A stretch of DNA of 64,000 nt from an uncultured Prevotella sp. (GTDB lineage: Bacteria; Bacteroidota; Bacteroidia; Bacteroidales; Bacteroidaceae): positions 1 through 64,000 of the forward strand of contig NZ_CAMJOS010000014.1 of the NCBI RefSeq assembly GCF_946407605.1, written 5' to 3'. Shown here one piece after another: positions 1 to 7,633 of this stretch. Numbering within the stretch: position 1 is the first letter of the stretch; the number at the start of each line of letters is the position of its first letter. Under the pieces are notes generated by a model, which was given only the letters and a program-made list of their open reading frames with translations, was not told where the DNA came from and did not search any database. Position numbers and translations under genes: made by a program.

Positions 1-445
1 GGGGCAGGTCCTTCTGCGAGAGGTAGAACATGTAGAGGATGCAGTCCTTCGTGCCACGGTTCTCGCCGTGGTGTACGGTGCCGACCATCTCGACGACGGC
101 CTCGCCCTCATGCACCACCTTCGTCTTTCCGTCCAGACCGATGATGGTCAGTTCGCCCTGTACCAGCACACCGTAGTTCATGGCCACGTGGTGGTGCCAG
201 CCCAGCTTCTGGCCTGCGGGGAACACGTACTTCACGGCTACCAGCTCGGGGCGGCCCTGGAAATAGTCGGGCAGCTCCTCGCCATCCCAGCTCTGCGAGG
301 TGCGGATCAGTTCGGTGCTCACTACCGTCTTTACGGCTTCTTCATCATTCGTTTCATTTGCTTTTGCTTCCTTGCAGCCTGTCATAAAGGCCATGGCACC
401 GCAAACAATAGCGGCGGCAAGCATCCATGATTTCAGTTGTTTCAT
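1..445 (-). CDS. cupin-domain lipoprotein (3' part outside window)
   Basis: The first 148 residues are visible; the gene continues past base 1. The start is the ATG at 445-443. The N-terminus is a signal peptide with a plausible lipobox ending FMTGC near residue 24, so the protein should be lipid-anchored. From about residue 60 there is a small cupin: a PAGQKLGWHHH stretch followed by GVLVQGELTI and a second EGEAV..VGTVHHGENRG stretch give the two conserved cupin motifs with metal-binding His and Glu. Such single-domain cupins often bind a metal and a small ligand; the actual substrate cannot be read from the sequence. It lies downstream of the tRNA-Pro gene on the same strand, separated from it by a terminator. 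Confidence 0.75.
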   Translation of the reverse strand, partial: MKQLKSWMLAAAIVCGAMAFMTGCKEAKANETNDEEAVKTVVSTELIRTSQSWDGEELPDYFQGRPELVAVKYVFPAGQKLGWHHHVAMNYGVLVQGELTIIGLDGKTKVVHEGEAVVEMVGTVHHGENRGTKDCILYMFYLSQKDLP

Positions 446-492
446 TGCAGTTTTGTTATTCGTTAATATATTTCGATTAGTCATAAAGTATA

Positions 493-515
493 AAAGTGGT
501 CGAAAAGACCACTTT
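493..515 (-). terminator. intrinsic terminator after tRNA-Pro
   Basis: A perfect 9-bp stem (493-501 with 507-515) and 5-nt loop lies just 3' of the tRNA gene on the minus strand. It is followed by only a weak T-rich stretch on that strand. It ends the tRNA transcript and separates it from the cupin gene. Confidence 0.7.
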
Positions 516-518
516 CTG

Positions 519-591
519 TCGGGATGAGGCGACTCGAACGCCCGACCCCTACGTCCCGAACGTAGTGCGCTACCAACTGCGCTACATCCCG
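519..591 (-). tRNA. tRNA-Pro (anticodon CGG)
   Basis: Read on the minus strand from 591, the segment folds as a full cloverleaf. It has a 7-bp acceptor stem (CGGGATG with CATCCCG), a GCGC D-stem, an anticodon stem CTACG/CGTAG enclosing TTCGGGA with anticodon CGG, a 5-nt variable loop and a GGGCG/CGCCT T-stem with TTCGAGT loop. The discriminator is A and CCA is not encoded. CGG reads the proline codon CCG. Confidence 0.95.
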
Positions 592-641
592 ATTTGATTG
601 TTTGAGACCGCTGTTATAGGCGGTTTTTTGCAAACCGTGTG

Positions 642-673
642 CAAAGGTAGTGCTTTTTTGTGGATTGAGCAAA
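642..673 (-). promoter_or_regulatory. promoter of tRNA-Pro
   Basis: On the minus strand TACCTTTG (649-642) is preceded at exactly 20 bp by TTTG (673-670), matching the Bacteroidetes TTTG/TAnnTTTG promoter. A GC hairpin (about 605-623) lies in the short leader before the tRNA. Confidence 0.7.
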
Positions 674-708
674 TTTTTTTGGGAAAAGTTGTGGCGTCTC
701 GGCTTTTT

Positions 709-794
709 GTCGTAACTTTGGCTTCGCCGAACTTACTCTTCACTCGGAAAAACTCAAATAAATTTGGTTCTTCTCTCGTTTTTTCGTAACTTTG
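709..794 (+). repeat. promoter-bearing repeat element, copy at pectinesterase
   Basis: This segment is alignable with the 62-bp direct repeats at 57081-57264 and with 14767-14842. The order of pieces is the same: a CTTCG-rich left flank, a TCGGAAAAACTCAAA block, an A/T spacer with TTTGG, then TTCTCTCG and a CGTAACTTTGC right end. It contains a complete promoter: TTTG at 763-766 and TAACTTTG at 787-794 with 20-bp spacing. It is the only visible promoter for the downstream pectin esterase gene. Confidence 0.6.
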
Positions 795-816
795 CATCAT
801 AAACGGATGAACGGTT

Positions 817-1875
817 ATGATGCACCTGAAACAATTCCTACTGTGTTTTCTTTCTTTCCTTGCGGCTTCTGCTGAGGCTCAGATTGTAGTGGAGGCTGGC
901 AATGCGGAGAGTCTGCTGCAAGCCATAGAACAGGCCAACAAGCAGAATGCCGACGCTACGTCGAAGCGACTCTTTATACTCGTGCCCAATGGCGTTTACG
1001 ATCTTGGCAAACGCACGCTGACGGCCATCACGGGCCATCGCATAGCGTTGGTGGGCGAGAGCATGGAGGGCACCGTCATTGTGAACGCCCCTGATGTGGA
1101 GGACGAGGGTATCAGCAAGACGGCCACGCTGCTGAACCAGGGCCGTGAGACCTATGTGCAGGACCTGACGCTGAAGAACGCGCTGGACTATTACCACTCG
1201 GGCGCGGTAGGCAGGGCGGTGTGCTGGCAGGACAAGGGCGACAGGACCATGATGAAGCGCGTGAGGATGTTGTCGTATCAGGACACCTATTATAGTAACA
1301 ATGAACAGGGCCGCTCTTACTTTGAAGCTGCCGAGATTCACGGCACCATCGACTTTATCTGTGGGGCGGGTGACGTGTTTTTCAACCATTGCCTACTGGT
1401 GACGGAGAAACGCAGGACAGAGGGTGGCGGTCGCGATATCATTGCCGCACCACGAACGTCAAAGACGGCATGGGGCTATGTGTTCAGCCATTGCACCATC
1501 CGCAATGACGACTCCGAGTTTCTTTATGCCCGCGGCTGGCGAGAGCATCCCCGTTGTGTGTGGCTCTATACGACGCTGGAGACGCCTGAGATGCTGCAGC
1601 CCACGCGCTTTGAGCCGAAGGGTATGCGAACCATTCAGAATGACTTCTATGAGTATGGCACGACGGACGGCGAGGGGCGCGACATCACGCCGAGGTCGAA
1701 CGTGGTGACGTTTACGCTTAACGGTGAGTCGCATGCCGTAGAGACCATCCTGACCGAGCAGCAGGCGGCGAAGTACACGCTGAAGAACGTCTTTCCCGAT
1801 TGGCAGCCACAAAAAAACGTCCGCCAGCTGGAGAAGCAGGGCGGACGGTTGAAGCGTAAGCTATTGAAGGAATAG
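817..1875 (+). CDS. pectin methylesterase (CE8), secreted
   Basis: The 352-residue protein has a signal peptide (about residues 1-21, ending AEAQ) and one right-handed beta-helix pectinesterase domain. The family landmarks are present: SYQDTYY, then GTIDFICGAGDVFF with the catalytic Asp, and later a conserved ARGW that matches the Arg/Trp of the CE8 active site. It would remove methyl esters from homogalacturonan outside the cytoplasm so that lyases or hydrolases can act. It stands alone between the tRNA and murF, with no pectate lyase nearby. The first of two consecutive ATGs (817, 820) is used; either could be the real start. Its 3' end is 6 bp from the convergent murF stop. Confidence 0.9.
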   Translation: MMHLKQFLLCFLSFLAASAEAQIVVEAGNAESLLQAIEQANKQNADATSKRLFILVPNGVYDLGKRTLTAITGHRIALVGESMEGTVIVNAPDVEDEGISKTATLLNQGRETYVQDLTLKNALDYYHSGAVGRAVCWQDKGDRTMMKRVRMLSYQDTYYSNNEQGRSYFEAAEIHGTIDFICGAGDVFFNHCLLVTEKRRTEGGGRDIIAAPRTSKTAWGYVFSHCTIRNDDSEFLYARGWREHPRCVWLYTTLETPEMLQPTRFEPKGMRTIQNDFYEYGTTDGEGRDITPRSNVVTFTLNGESHAVETILTEQQAAKYTLKNVFPDWQPQKNVRQLEKQGGRLKRKLLKE

Positions 1876-1881
1876 TCTTTT

Positions 1882-3222
1882 CTATAGCAGCTCGGGCAGT
1901 TGGAACAGCTTGTTGCTGTTGCTGCCCTTGATAAGTATATAGAAGCCTTCTGGGCAATGCGCCTTGATGGCTGCCTTTACCTCTTCTGTATCGTGGAACT
2001 TGCGGAACGGACAGTCGATGTCCTTGAAGTTATCGCCTACGAGCCATACGTCGTCATAGCCGGCAGACTGCAAGCGGTCAACCAATAGGCGGTGCTCCTT
2101 GTCGCTTTCTTCGCCCAGCTCGCCCATCTGTCCCAGGATGGCCATCTTCTTGTCGGCCTGAATCTGACTGAAGTTGTCGAGGGCGGCATGCATGGACGTG
2201 GGGTTGGCGTTGTAGGCATCGACGATGAGGTGGTTCTTTTCCGTCACCGTCATCTGACTGCGGTTGTTCGAAGGCGTGTACTCCTCAAGGGCGGCACAGA
2301 TCTTCTTACGGTCCACGCCGAAGTTGATGCCTACGGAGATGGCTGCCAGCAGGTTGTCGATGTTATAGGCACCGATGAGCTTGGTCTGCACCTTATGCCA
2401 CTTGGTGCTGCGTCCCTCTTCTTCGAGGGTCATCAGGGGCTCGCGCCAGCGGAACTTCAGGAAGGGGTCGCACGAGATGACCTCGCCGCTGATACAAGTG
2501 TATTGGTTGTCGACCTCGGTGGAGTAGGGGGTGAGCCATATCTCCTCGTCGTCGTCAATCTGGTCGACCAGTATCTCGTTGTCGGCATTGATAAAGATAA
2601 GGCTGTCCTTGCGAGAGCGCAGGAAGTCGTAGAGCTCGCACTTGGTCTTGATGACACCCTCGAATGAGCCGAAGCCCTGCAGATGGGCGCGTCCCACGTT
2701 GGTGATGAGGCCGCAGGTAGGCTCAGCCGTCTCTGCCAGCGTCTTGATGTCGCCAGGATGCGAGGCACCCATCTCGATGACGGCAATCTCGTGTTCCTTC
2801 GTCAGGCGGAACAGCGTCTTGGGCACGCCGACATCGTTGTTGAAGTTGCCCTGAGTGTAGAGCACATTATATTTCTGCGAGAGCACGGCGGCGATGAGCT
2901 CCTTTGTGGTGGTCTTGCCGTTGGTGCCGGTGATGCCGATGACGGGGATGTTGAACTGGCGGCGATGCTCGCGGGCCAGGTCCTTAAAGGTCTGAAGACA
3001 GTCGTCAACGACTATTAGTTTAGAGTTTTGAGTGTTTCTAAACTCTTCACTATCCACAATGGCATAGCTGCAGCCCTTTTCGAGTGCCGAGAGGGCGAAT
3101 TTGTTTCCGTCAAACGACTCGCCTTTCAGGGCGAGGAAGATGCTGCCTTCGGGGCAGTCGCGGCTGTCGGTGGTGATGCACGGATGCTGCTGGTATAGTT
3201 TGTAGAGTTCCTTAATTTCCAT
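1882..3222 (-). CDS. murF: UDP-MurNAc-tripeptide--D-Ala-D-Ala ligase MurF
   Basis: MurF adds D-Ala-D-Ala to the UDP-MurNAc-tripeptide, the last cytoplasmic step of the peptidoglycan precursor. The protein is 446 residues, a normal length. It shows the Mur-ligase ATP loop GITGTNGKTTTKE (about residue 100), ALKGESFDGNKF in the N-terminal substrate domain, the EMGASHPGDI segment, NVGRAHLQGFGS and the C-terminal DAYNANPTSM motif. Residues about 56-69 (EFRNTQNSKL) are encoded by a 7-bp periodic tract (3016-3057), between the N-terminal strand and the IVVDD strand. The promoter is divergent from folP. Confidence 0.96.
   Translation of the reverse strand: MEIKELYKLYQQHPCITTDSRDCPEGSIFLALKGESFDGNKFALSALEKGCSYAIVDSEEFRNTQNSKLIVVDDCLQTFKDLAREHRRQFNIPVIGITGTNGKTTTKELIAAVLSQKYNVLYTQGNFNNDVGVPKTLFRLTKEHEIAVIEMGASHPGDIKTLAETAEPTCGLITNVGRAHLQGFGSFEGVIKTKCELYDFLRSRKDSLIFINADNEILVDQIDDDEEIWLTPYSTEVDNQYTCISGEVISCDPFLKFRWREPLMTLEEEGRSTKWHKVQTKLIGAYNIDNLLAAISVGINFGVDRKKICAALEEYTPSNNRSQMTVTEKNHLIVDAYNANPTSMHAALDNFSQIQADKKMAILGQMGELGEESDKEHRLLVDRLQSAGYDDVWLVGDNFKDIDCPFRKFHDTEEVKAAIKAHCPEGFYILIKGSNSNKLFQLPELL
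3016..3057. repeat. heptanucleotide-periodic tract inside murF
   Basis: Read in sevens from 3016 the units are TAGTTTA, GAGTTTT, GAGTGTT, TCTAAAC, TCTTCAC and TATCCAC. The periodicity is degenerate but aligned, and the composition differs from the GC-rich flanks of murF. It is part of the dispersed family described in the findings and lies fully inside the open frame. Confidence 0.5.
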
Positions 3223-3242
3223 AAACTTCGTGAATTTTGCTG

Positions 3243-3250
3243 CAAAGTTA
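3243..3250 (-). promoter_or_regulatory. -7 box of murF promoter
   Basis: TAACTTTG on the minus strand, 20 bp upstream of the murF ATG. No TTTG is found at the usual -33 distance; that position falls inside the heptad tract 3249-3287. Confidence 0.5.
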
Positions 3251-3339
3251 AGAAAAAGATAAGAGTTAAGAGTTAAGAATTAAGAAAAAATGTATTGCTA
3301 CGGAAAATTTTCTTACTTCTTAACTCTTAACTCATAATT
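3249..3339. repeat. inverted pair of heptad tracts between murF and folP
   Basis: The left arm 3260-3287 reads TAAGAGT, TAAGAGT, TAAGAAT, TAAGAAA. The right arm 3312-3339 reads CTTACTT, CTTAACT, CTTAACT, CATAATT. The arms are near-perfect reverse complements over about 27 bp, so the divergent promoter region can form one long hairpin with a roughly 20-nt loop. The arms occupy the -33 zones of both promoters. Confidence 0.75.
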
Positions 3340-3346
3340 AATTTTG

Positions 3347-3354
3347 TACCTTTG
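3347..3354 (+). promoter_or_regulatory. -7 box of folP-dacA promoter
   Basis: TACCTTTG, with the folP ATG only 9 bp after the end of the box. Transcription would start within a few bases of the start codon, so the mRNA is probably leaderless or nearly so. Confidence 0.6.
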
Positions 3355-3363
3355 CGGACGAAT

Positions 3364-4155
3364 ATGGATTATACGCTGAATATTAAGGGTCGATTGATGG
3401 ATTTTCAGACGCCACGCGTGATGGGAATCCTAAATGCGACGCCCGACTCGTTCTTTGCCGACAGCAGGAAGCAGACGGAGCAGGAGATAGCCCTGAGGGC
3501 TGACGAGATAGTCGGTCAGGGAGCTACCTTCATCGATGTGGGTGCTTACTCCACCAGACCGGGTGCCGCCGAGGTGTCGGAGCAGGAGGAGATGGAACGC
3601 CTAAGGATGGCGCTGGCGGTGGTGCGTCGTGTGCAGCCCGATGTGGCGCTGTCGGTAGATACCTTCCGTCCTGACGTGGCCCGCATGGCTGTGGAGGAAT
3701 ATGGTGCCGACATTATCAACGATGTGAGCGAGGGTGCTGACGAGGCCATGTTCCGCATGGTGGCCCGTCTTCGTGTACCATATATATTAATGTCGGTGCA
3801 GAAAGACTTGCATGACACGCTGATGGCTTTTGCCAGTAAGGTGCAGATGCTGCGCGACTTCGGACAGAAGGATATCATCCTCGACCCGGGTTTCGGCTTT
3901 GGTAAGACGCTGGACGAGAACTACCGCCTGATGGCCGAGATGGAGAAGCTGCAGGTGTTTGAGTTGCCCATCCTGGTGGGTATCTCACGTAAGTCGATGA
4001 TTTATAAACTGCTGGAGACCTCGCCTGCCGAGGCACTCAACGGTACCACGTTCCTTAACACGATAGCACTGATGAAGGGTGCCAGCATTCTGCGCGTGCA
4101 CGATGTGAAGGAAGCAGTAGAAATAGTGAAGATGTATGATAGAATTCGGAATTAA
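3364..4155 (+). CDS. folP: dihydropteroate synthase FolP
   Basis: This enzyme condenses p-aminobenzoate with dihydropterin pyrophosphate in folate synthesis. The 263-residue protein has the family signatures VMGILNATPDSFFADSR near the N-terminus (pterin site), GATFIDVGAYSTRPGA, LSVDTFRPDVA, IINDVSEG and the C-terminal GISRKSMI and GTTFLNTIALMKGA. The ATG at 3364 is chosen; a TTG at 3352 lies within the -7 box and is not credible. The 3' end overlaps dacA by 20 bp, which implies translational coupling, an arrangement common in Bacteroidales. Confidence 0.95.
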   Translation: MDYTLNIKGRLMDFQTPRVMGILNATPDSFFADSRKQTEQEIALRADEIVGQGATFIDVGAYSTRPGAAEVSEQEEMERLRMALAVVRRVQPDVALSVDTFRPDVARMAVEEYGADIINDVSEGADEAMFRMVARLRVPYILMSVQKDLHDTLMAFASKVQMLRDFGQKDIILDPGFGFGKTLDENYRLMAEMEKLQVFELPILVGISRKSMIYKLLETSPAEALNGTTFLNTIALMKGASILRVHDVKEAVEIVKMYDRIRN

Positions 4156-4933
4156 GGACTTTGTCGACATCCTGCTGGTGGCAGTGATGCTCTATTACAT
4201 CTACCGACTGATGCGCGAGTCACGTTCGCTGAACGTCTTCGTGGGCATCATGATCTTCGTCGTGGTATGGCTCTTCGTGTCGCAGATCCTGGAGATGCGC
4301 CTGCTGGGAACCATCCTCGACAAGTTGGTGTCGGTAGGTGTCATCGTCATCGTGGTCATCTTCCAGGAAGACATCCGAAAGTTCCTCTATAATCTTGGCG
4401 CTCACCGTCGTTTCCGTACGCTGATGCGCCTCTTCTCGCCAAAACGCATGGAAGACCGCAACAGCGCACAGGTGAAGAAAAGCATCATGCCGCTGGTGAT
4501 GGCCGTCATGTCGATGTCGAAGAACAAGGTGGGGGCTCTCATCGTGATTGAGGGTAACGTGCCCCTCAACGATATCGTGGCTTCGGGTGATATCATCGAC
4601 GCCTCTGTGAACCAGCGTCTCATCGAGAACATCTTCTTCAAGAACTCACCGCTTCACGACGGCGCCGTGGTTATCAGTAACTTCCGTATCAAGGCGGCAG
4701 GCTGCATACTGCCTGTGAGCCACGACCTTGACATCCCCAAAGAGCTGGGTCTGCGCCATCGTGCCGCCCTGGGCATGTCGCAGGAGAGTGATGCGCTGTG
4801 TGTCATCGTGTCTGAGGAGACAGGCTATATCAGCACATCGTCGGGAGGTGTGTTCCACCTTCGCCAGTCGGGTGAGGAGCTGGAGTCCACCCTCACGGAA
4901 TGGCTTTCTAAGCAATCATCAAAACAAATATAA
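4136..4933 (+). CDS. dacA: diadenylate cyclase (c-di-AMP synthase), CdaA type
   Basis: The 265-residue protein makes cyclic di-AMP from two ATP. Three hydrophobic segments in residues about 8-85 anchor it in the inner membrane. A short linker (about 85-115) leads to the cytosolic DAC domain with the catalytic DGAVVI motif (preceded by FFKNSPLH) and the nucleotide-binding RHRAALG. Length and architecture match CdaA. It starts inside folP and is followed 15 bp later by pta, so folate, c-di-AMP and acetate genes probably share a transcript. A link of c-di-AMP to envelope homeostasis is known in other bacteria; a role here is inference. Confidence 0.93.
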   Translation: MIEFGIKDFVDILLVAVMLYYIYRLMRESRSLNVFVGIMIFVVVWLFVSQILEMRLLGTILDKLVSVGVIVIVVIFQEDIRKFLYNLGAHRRFRTLMRLFSPKRMEDRNSAQVKKSIMPLVMAVMSMSKNKVGALIVIEGNVPLNDIVASGDIIDASVNQRLIENIFFKNSPLHDGAVVISNFRIKAAGCILPVSHDLDIPKELGLRHRAALGMSQESDALCVIVSEETGYISTSSGGVFHLRQSGEELESTLTEWLSKQSSKQI

Positions 4934-4948
4934 ACATATTACAAAACT

Positions 4949-5959
4949 ATGGGATTAATTGAACAAATTATTGCGCGTGCTAAGAGTAACAAGCAGCGCA
5001 TCGTGCTCCCCGAAGCTGAGGAGGAGCGCACCCTGACAGCCGCCGACCGTGTGCTGGCTGACGACATTGCAGACCTTATTCTGATTGGTAACCCTGAGAA
5101 GGTGCATGCCTTGGCTGCTGAGAAGGGACTGAAAAACATTGACAAGGCCACACTTATTGACCCGCTGAACTACGAGAAGAGCGAGGAGATGGCCCAGTTG
5201 CTGCAGAAGCTGCGCGAGAAGAAGGGTATGACCATCGAGAAGGCTCGCGAGCTGGTGAAAGATCCCCTCTATCTGGGTTGTATGATTATCAAGACCGAGG
5301 GTGCCGATGGCCAGATCTCTGGTGCACTGTCAACCACTGGCGAGACCCTGCGTCCTGCCCTGCAGATTATCAAGTGTGCCCCTGGCATCACCTGTGTGAG
5401 CGGTGCCATGCTGATGATTACCGATAAGCCCGAGTATGGTGAGAATGGTGTGCTCGTCTTTGGTGATGTGGCCGTAACGCCTATGCCCGATGCCAACCAG
5501 CTGAGTCAGATTGCTGTATGCACAGCCCAGACCGCTAAGAGCGTGGCAGGCTTCGCTGATCCCCGCGTGGCTATGCTGAGCTTCTCTACCAAGGGTTCTG
5601 CTTCTCACGAGGTAGTTGACAAGGTTGTTGAGGCTACGAAGCTGGCTAAGGAACTCGATCCCAGTCTGAAGATTGACGGTGAGCTGCAGGCCGACGCCGC
5701 CCTTGTTCCCTCTGTAGGTTCAAAGAAGGCTCCTGGTTCTGAGATTGCCGGTAAGGCTAATGTGCTGGTGATGCCTTGTCTCGAGGTTGGTAACATCGCC
5801 TATAAGCTGGTGCAGCGTCTGGCTGGTGCTACTGCCATCGGTCCTATCCTGCAGGGTATCGCTCGTCCTGTCAATGACCTCTCTCGCGGTTGCTCTGTCG
5901 AGGATATCTACTATCTCGTCGCCATCACCGCTTGTCAGGCAATGGACGCAAAAAAATAG
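4949..5959 (+). CDS. pta: phosphate acetyltransferase Pta
   Basis: The enzyme interconverts acetyl-CoA and acetyl phosphate, feeding AckA for ATP formation during fermentation. The 336-residue protein is the short form, a single PTA_PTB domain without the N-terminal regulatory part found in E. coli. Recognisable segments are RIVLPEAEEERTL at the N-terminus, GCMIIKTEGADGQISGA, the central PMPDANQLSQIA and the C-terminal GPILQGIARPVNDLSRG. It lies 15 bp after dacA and 149 bp before ackA. Confidence 0.95.
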   Translation: MGLIEQIIARAKSNKQRIVLPEAEEERTLTAADRVLADDIADLILIGNPEKVHALAAEKGLKNIDKATLIDPLNYEKSEEMAQLLQKLREKKGMTIEKARELVKDPLYLGCMIIKTEGADGQISGALSTTGETLRPALQIIKCAPGITCVSGAMLMITDKPEYGENGVLVFGDVAVTPMPDANQLSQIAVCTAQTAKSVAGFADPRVAMLSFSTKGSASHEVVDKVVEATKLAKELDPSLKIDGELQADAALVPSVGSKKAPGSEIAGKANVLVMPCLEVGNIAYKLVQRLAGATAIGPILQGIARPVNDLSRGCSVEDIYYLVAITACQAMDAKK

Positions 5960-6096
5960 GGCCCACCCCCATCCCCTCTCCAAGGGAGGGGTGTCTATAT
6001 AGACAATGTGATGGGTAAAGCAGAAGAGAATAATTACAACAAGAATATTAAAAAAAATGGAGCACCCTAAAACATCCCTCCCTTGGGGAGGGCTTG
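5960..6096. repeat. inverted repeat between pta and ackA
   Basis: Two roughly 33-bp arms, 5962-5993 and 6070-6104, are about 80 percent reverse complementary. Each arm is itself palindromic around CTCCAAGGGAG or CTCCCTTGGGGAG. This C/G-rich palindrome resembles dispersed intergenic palindromes of Bacteroidetes genomes. The paired arms could form a cruciform or mRNA hairpin that separates or stabilises pta and ackA messages. The right arm ends only a few bases from the ackA start. Confidence 0.6.
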
Positions 6097-6108
6097 GGTG
6101 GGCTTATT

Positions 6109-7299
6109 ATGAAGATATTAGTATTAAACTGTGGCAGCAGTTCTATTAAATATGCATTATATAACATGGATGATAAATCCGTGATGACCAGTGGTGGTGC
6201 TGAGCGCGTAGGCTTGGACAATGCTTTCGTGAAGGTGAAGCTGGCCAATGGTGAGAAGAAGCAGATTATGCACGATATTCCTGAGCATACCGAGGGCGTG
6301 AAGTTTATCTTCTCTCTGCTGACAGACCCAGAGATTGGTGTGATCAAAGACCTGAAGGAGATTGACGCCGTAGGTCACCGTATGGTGCATGGCGGCGAGA
6401 AGTTCAACAAGTCTGTAGTGCTGACCGACGAGGTGCTGAAGGCCTTCGAGGAGTGCTCAGACCTGGCTCCGCTGCACAACCCTGCCAACCTGAAGGGTGT
6501 GAACGCCGTGAAGGAGCTGATGCCTGGTCTGCCTCAGGTGGGCGTGTTCGATACCGCCTTCCATCAGACCATGCCCGCCAAGGCTTATATGTATGCCATC
6601 CCCTACGAGCTCTATGAGAAGTATGGCGTGCGTCGCTATGGCTTCCATGGCACCTCTCACCGTTATGTCTCAGCTCGTGCCTTAGAGTTCCTTGGTCTTT
6701 CGGCCCAAGGTACCAAGATGATTACCTGTCATATTGGTAATGGTGGATCTATCGCTGCTGTGCTCGATGGCAAGTGCGTGGATACCTCTATGGGTCTCAC
6801 CCCGCTGGAGGGCCTGGTGATGGGTACCCGTTCTGGTGATATCGACGGTGGTGCCGTGACCTTCCTTGAGAAGAAGCTGGGTCTGGATGCCGACGGTATG
6901 AGCAACCTGCTCAATAAGAAGAGTGGTGTGGCTGGTATCACTGGCGGCTCGAGCGATATGCGTGATGTGGAGAATGCTGCCAAGTCGGGCGACAAGCGTG
7001 CTACACTGGCTCAGGAGATGTATTTCTATCGCATCAAGAAGTATATCGGTGCCTATGCTGCCGCTATGGGTGGCGTGGACGTGATTGTCTTCACCGCAGG
7101 CGTTGGTGAGAACCAGATTGGCATGCGCTCTGAGGTCTGCAAGGGTCTGGAGTTCCTGGGCGTGAAGTTCGACGACCAGAAGAACCAGGTGCGTGGCGAA
7201 GAGGCTGTTATCTCTGCCGATGACTCAAAGGTGAAGGTAGTGGTGATTCCTACCGACGAGGAGCTGATGATTGCCACCGATACGATGAACCTGCTATGA
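6109..7299 (+). CDS. ackA: acetate kinase AckA
   Basis: AckA transfers phosphate from acetyl phosphate to ADP. The 396-residue protein opens with MKILVLNCGSSSIKYA, then carries GHRMVHGGEKF, VGVFDTAFHQTMP with the catalytic Asp, RRYGFHGTSHRYV, CHIGNGGSIAA, MGLTPLEGLVMGTRSGD and the C-terminal FTAGVGENQ. All the residues expected for the ASKHA fold active site are present. The ATG at 6109 is preferred over an upstream TTG because it begins exactly at the conserved N-terminus. The stop overlaps the next gene by 4 bp. Confidence 0.97.
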   Translation: MKILVLNCGSSSIKYALYNMDDKSVMTSGGAERVGLDNAFVKVKLANGEKKQIMHDIPEHTEGVKFIFSLLTDPEIGVIKDLKEIDAVGHRMVHGGEKFNKSVVLTDEVLKAFEECSDLAPLHNPANLKGVNAVKELMPGLPQVGVFDTAFHQTMPAKAYMYAIPYELYEKYGVRRYGFHGTSHRYVSARALEFLGLSAQGTKMITCHIGNGGSIAAVLDGKCVDTSMGLTPLEGLVMGTRSGDIDGGAVTFLEKKLGLDADGMSNLLNKKSGVAGITGGSSDMRDVENAAKSGDKRATLAQEMYFYRIKKYIGAYAAAMGGVDVIVFTAGVGENQIGMRSEVCKGLEFLGVKFDDQKNQVRGEEAVISADDSKVKVVVIPTDEELMIATDTMNLL

Positions 7300-7616
7300 C
7301 ACAGGAAGAACGTAACAAGATAGAGGGAAGGATCGTAGACGTGCTTAAGACCGTCTACGATCCTGAGATCCCTGTCAATATCTATGACTTGGGCATGATC
7401 TACAGAATTGAGGTGCTCGACGATGAGAGCGTAGAGCTGGATATGACGTTTACGGCTCCCAACTGTCCTGCCGCCGATTTCATCCTCGAGGATGTACGCA
7501 CCAAGGTTGAGAGTGTTGAGGGTGTCCGCACCGCCAATGTCAACCTGGTGTTCGAGCCTGCCTGGGACCAGTCCATGATGAGTGAAGAAGCCAGAGTGGA
7601 ACTGGGCTTCGACTAA
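7296..7616 (+). CDS. MIP18/SufT-family iron-sulfur assembly factor
   Basis: This 106-residue protein is a single DUF59 (MIP18) domain with the characteristic VYDPEIPVNIYDLGMIY, then DMTFTAPNCPAADFI with the conserved Cys, and a VNLVFEPAWDQSMMSEEAR tail. Members of this family help mature iron-sulfur proteins, either alone (SufT) or fused to Mrp ATPases. It overlaps ackA by 4 bp (ATGA), so translation is coupled, and lpxH follows 17 bp later. No other suf gene is in the window. The family call is firm, the precise role is by homology. Confidence 0.85.
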   Translation: MTQEERNKIEGRIVDVLKTVYDPEIPVNIYDLGMIYRIEVLDDESVELDMTFTAPNCPAADFILEDVRTKVESVEGVRTANVNLVFEPAWDQSMMSEEARVELGFD

Positions 7617-7633
7617 ACTGAAACTGATTAGGA

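Noticed and set aside
605..628. Intrinsic terminator on the plus strand before the pectinesterase
   Set aside because: GACCGC..GGCGGTTTTTT looks terminator-like on the plus strand, but no plus-strand gene precedes it; it more likely lies in the tRNA-Pro leader on the other strand.
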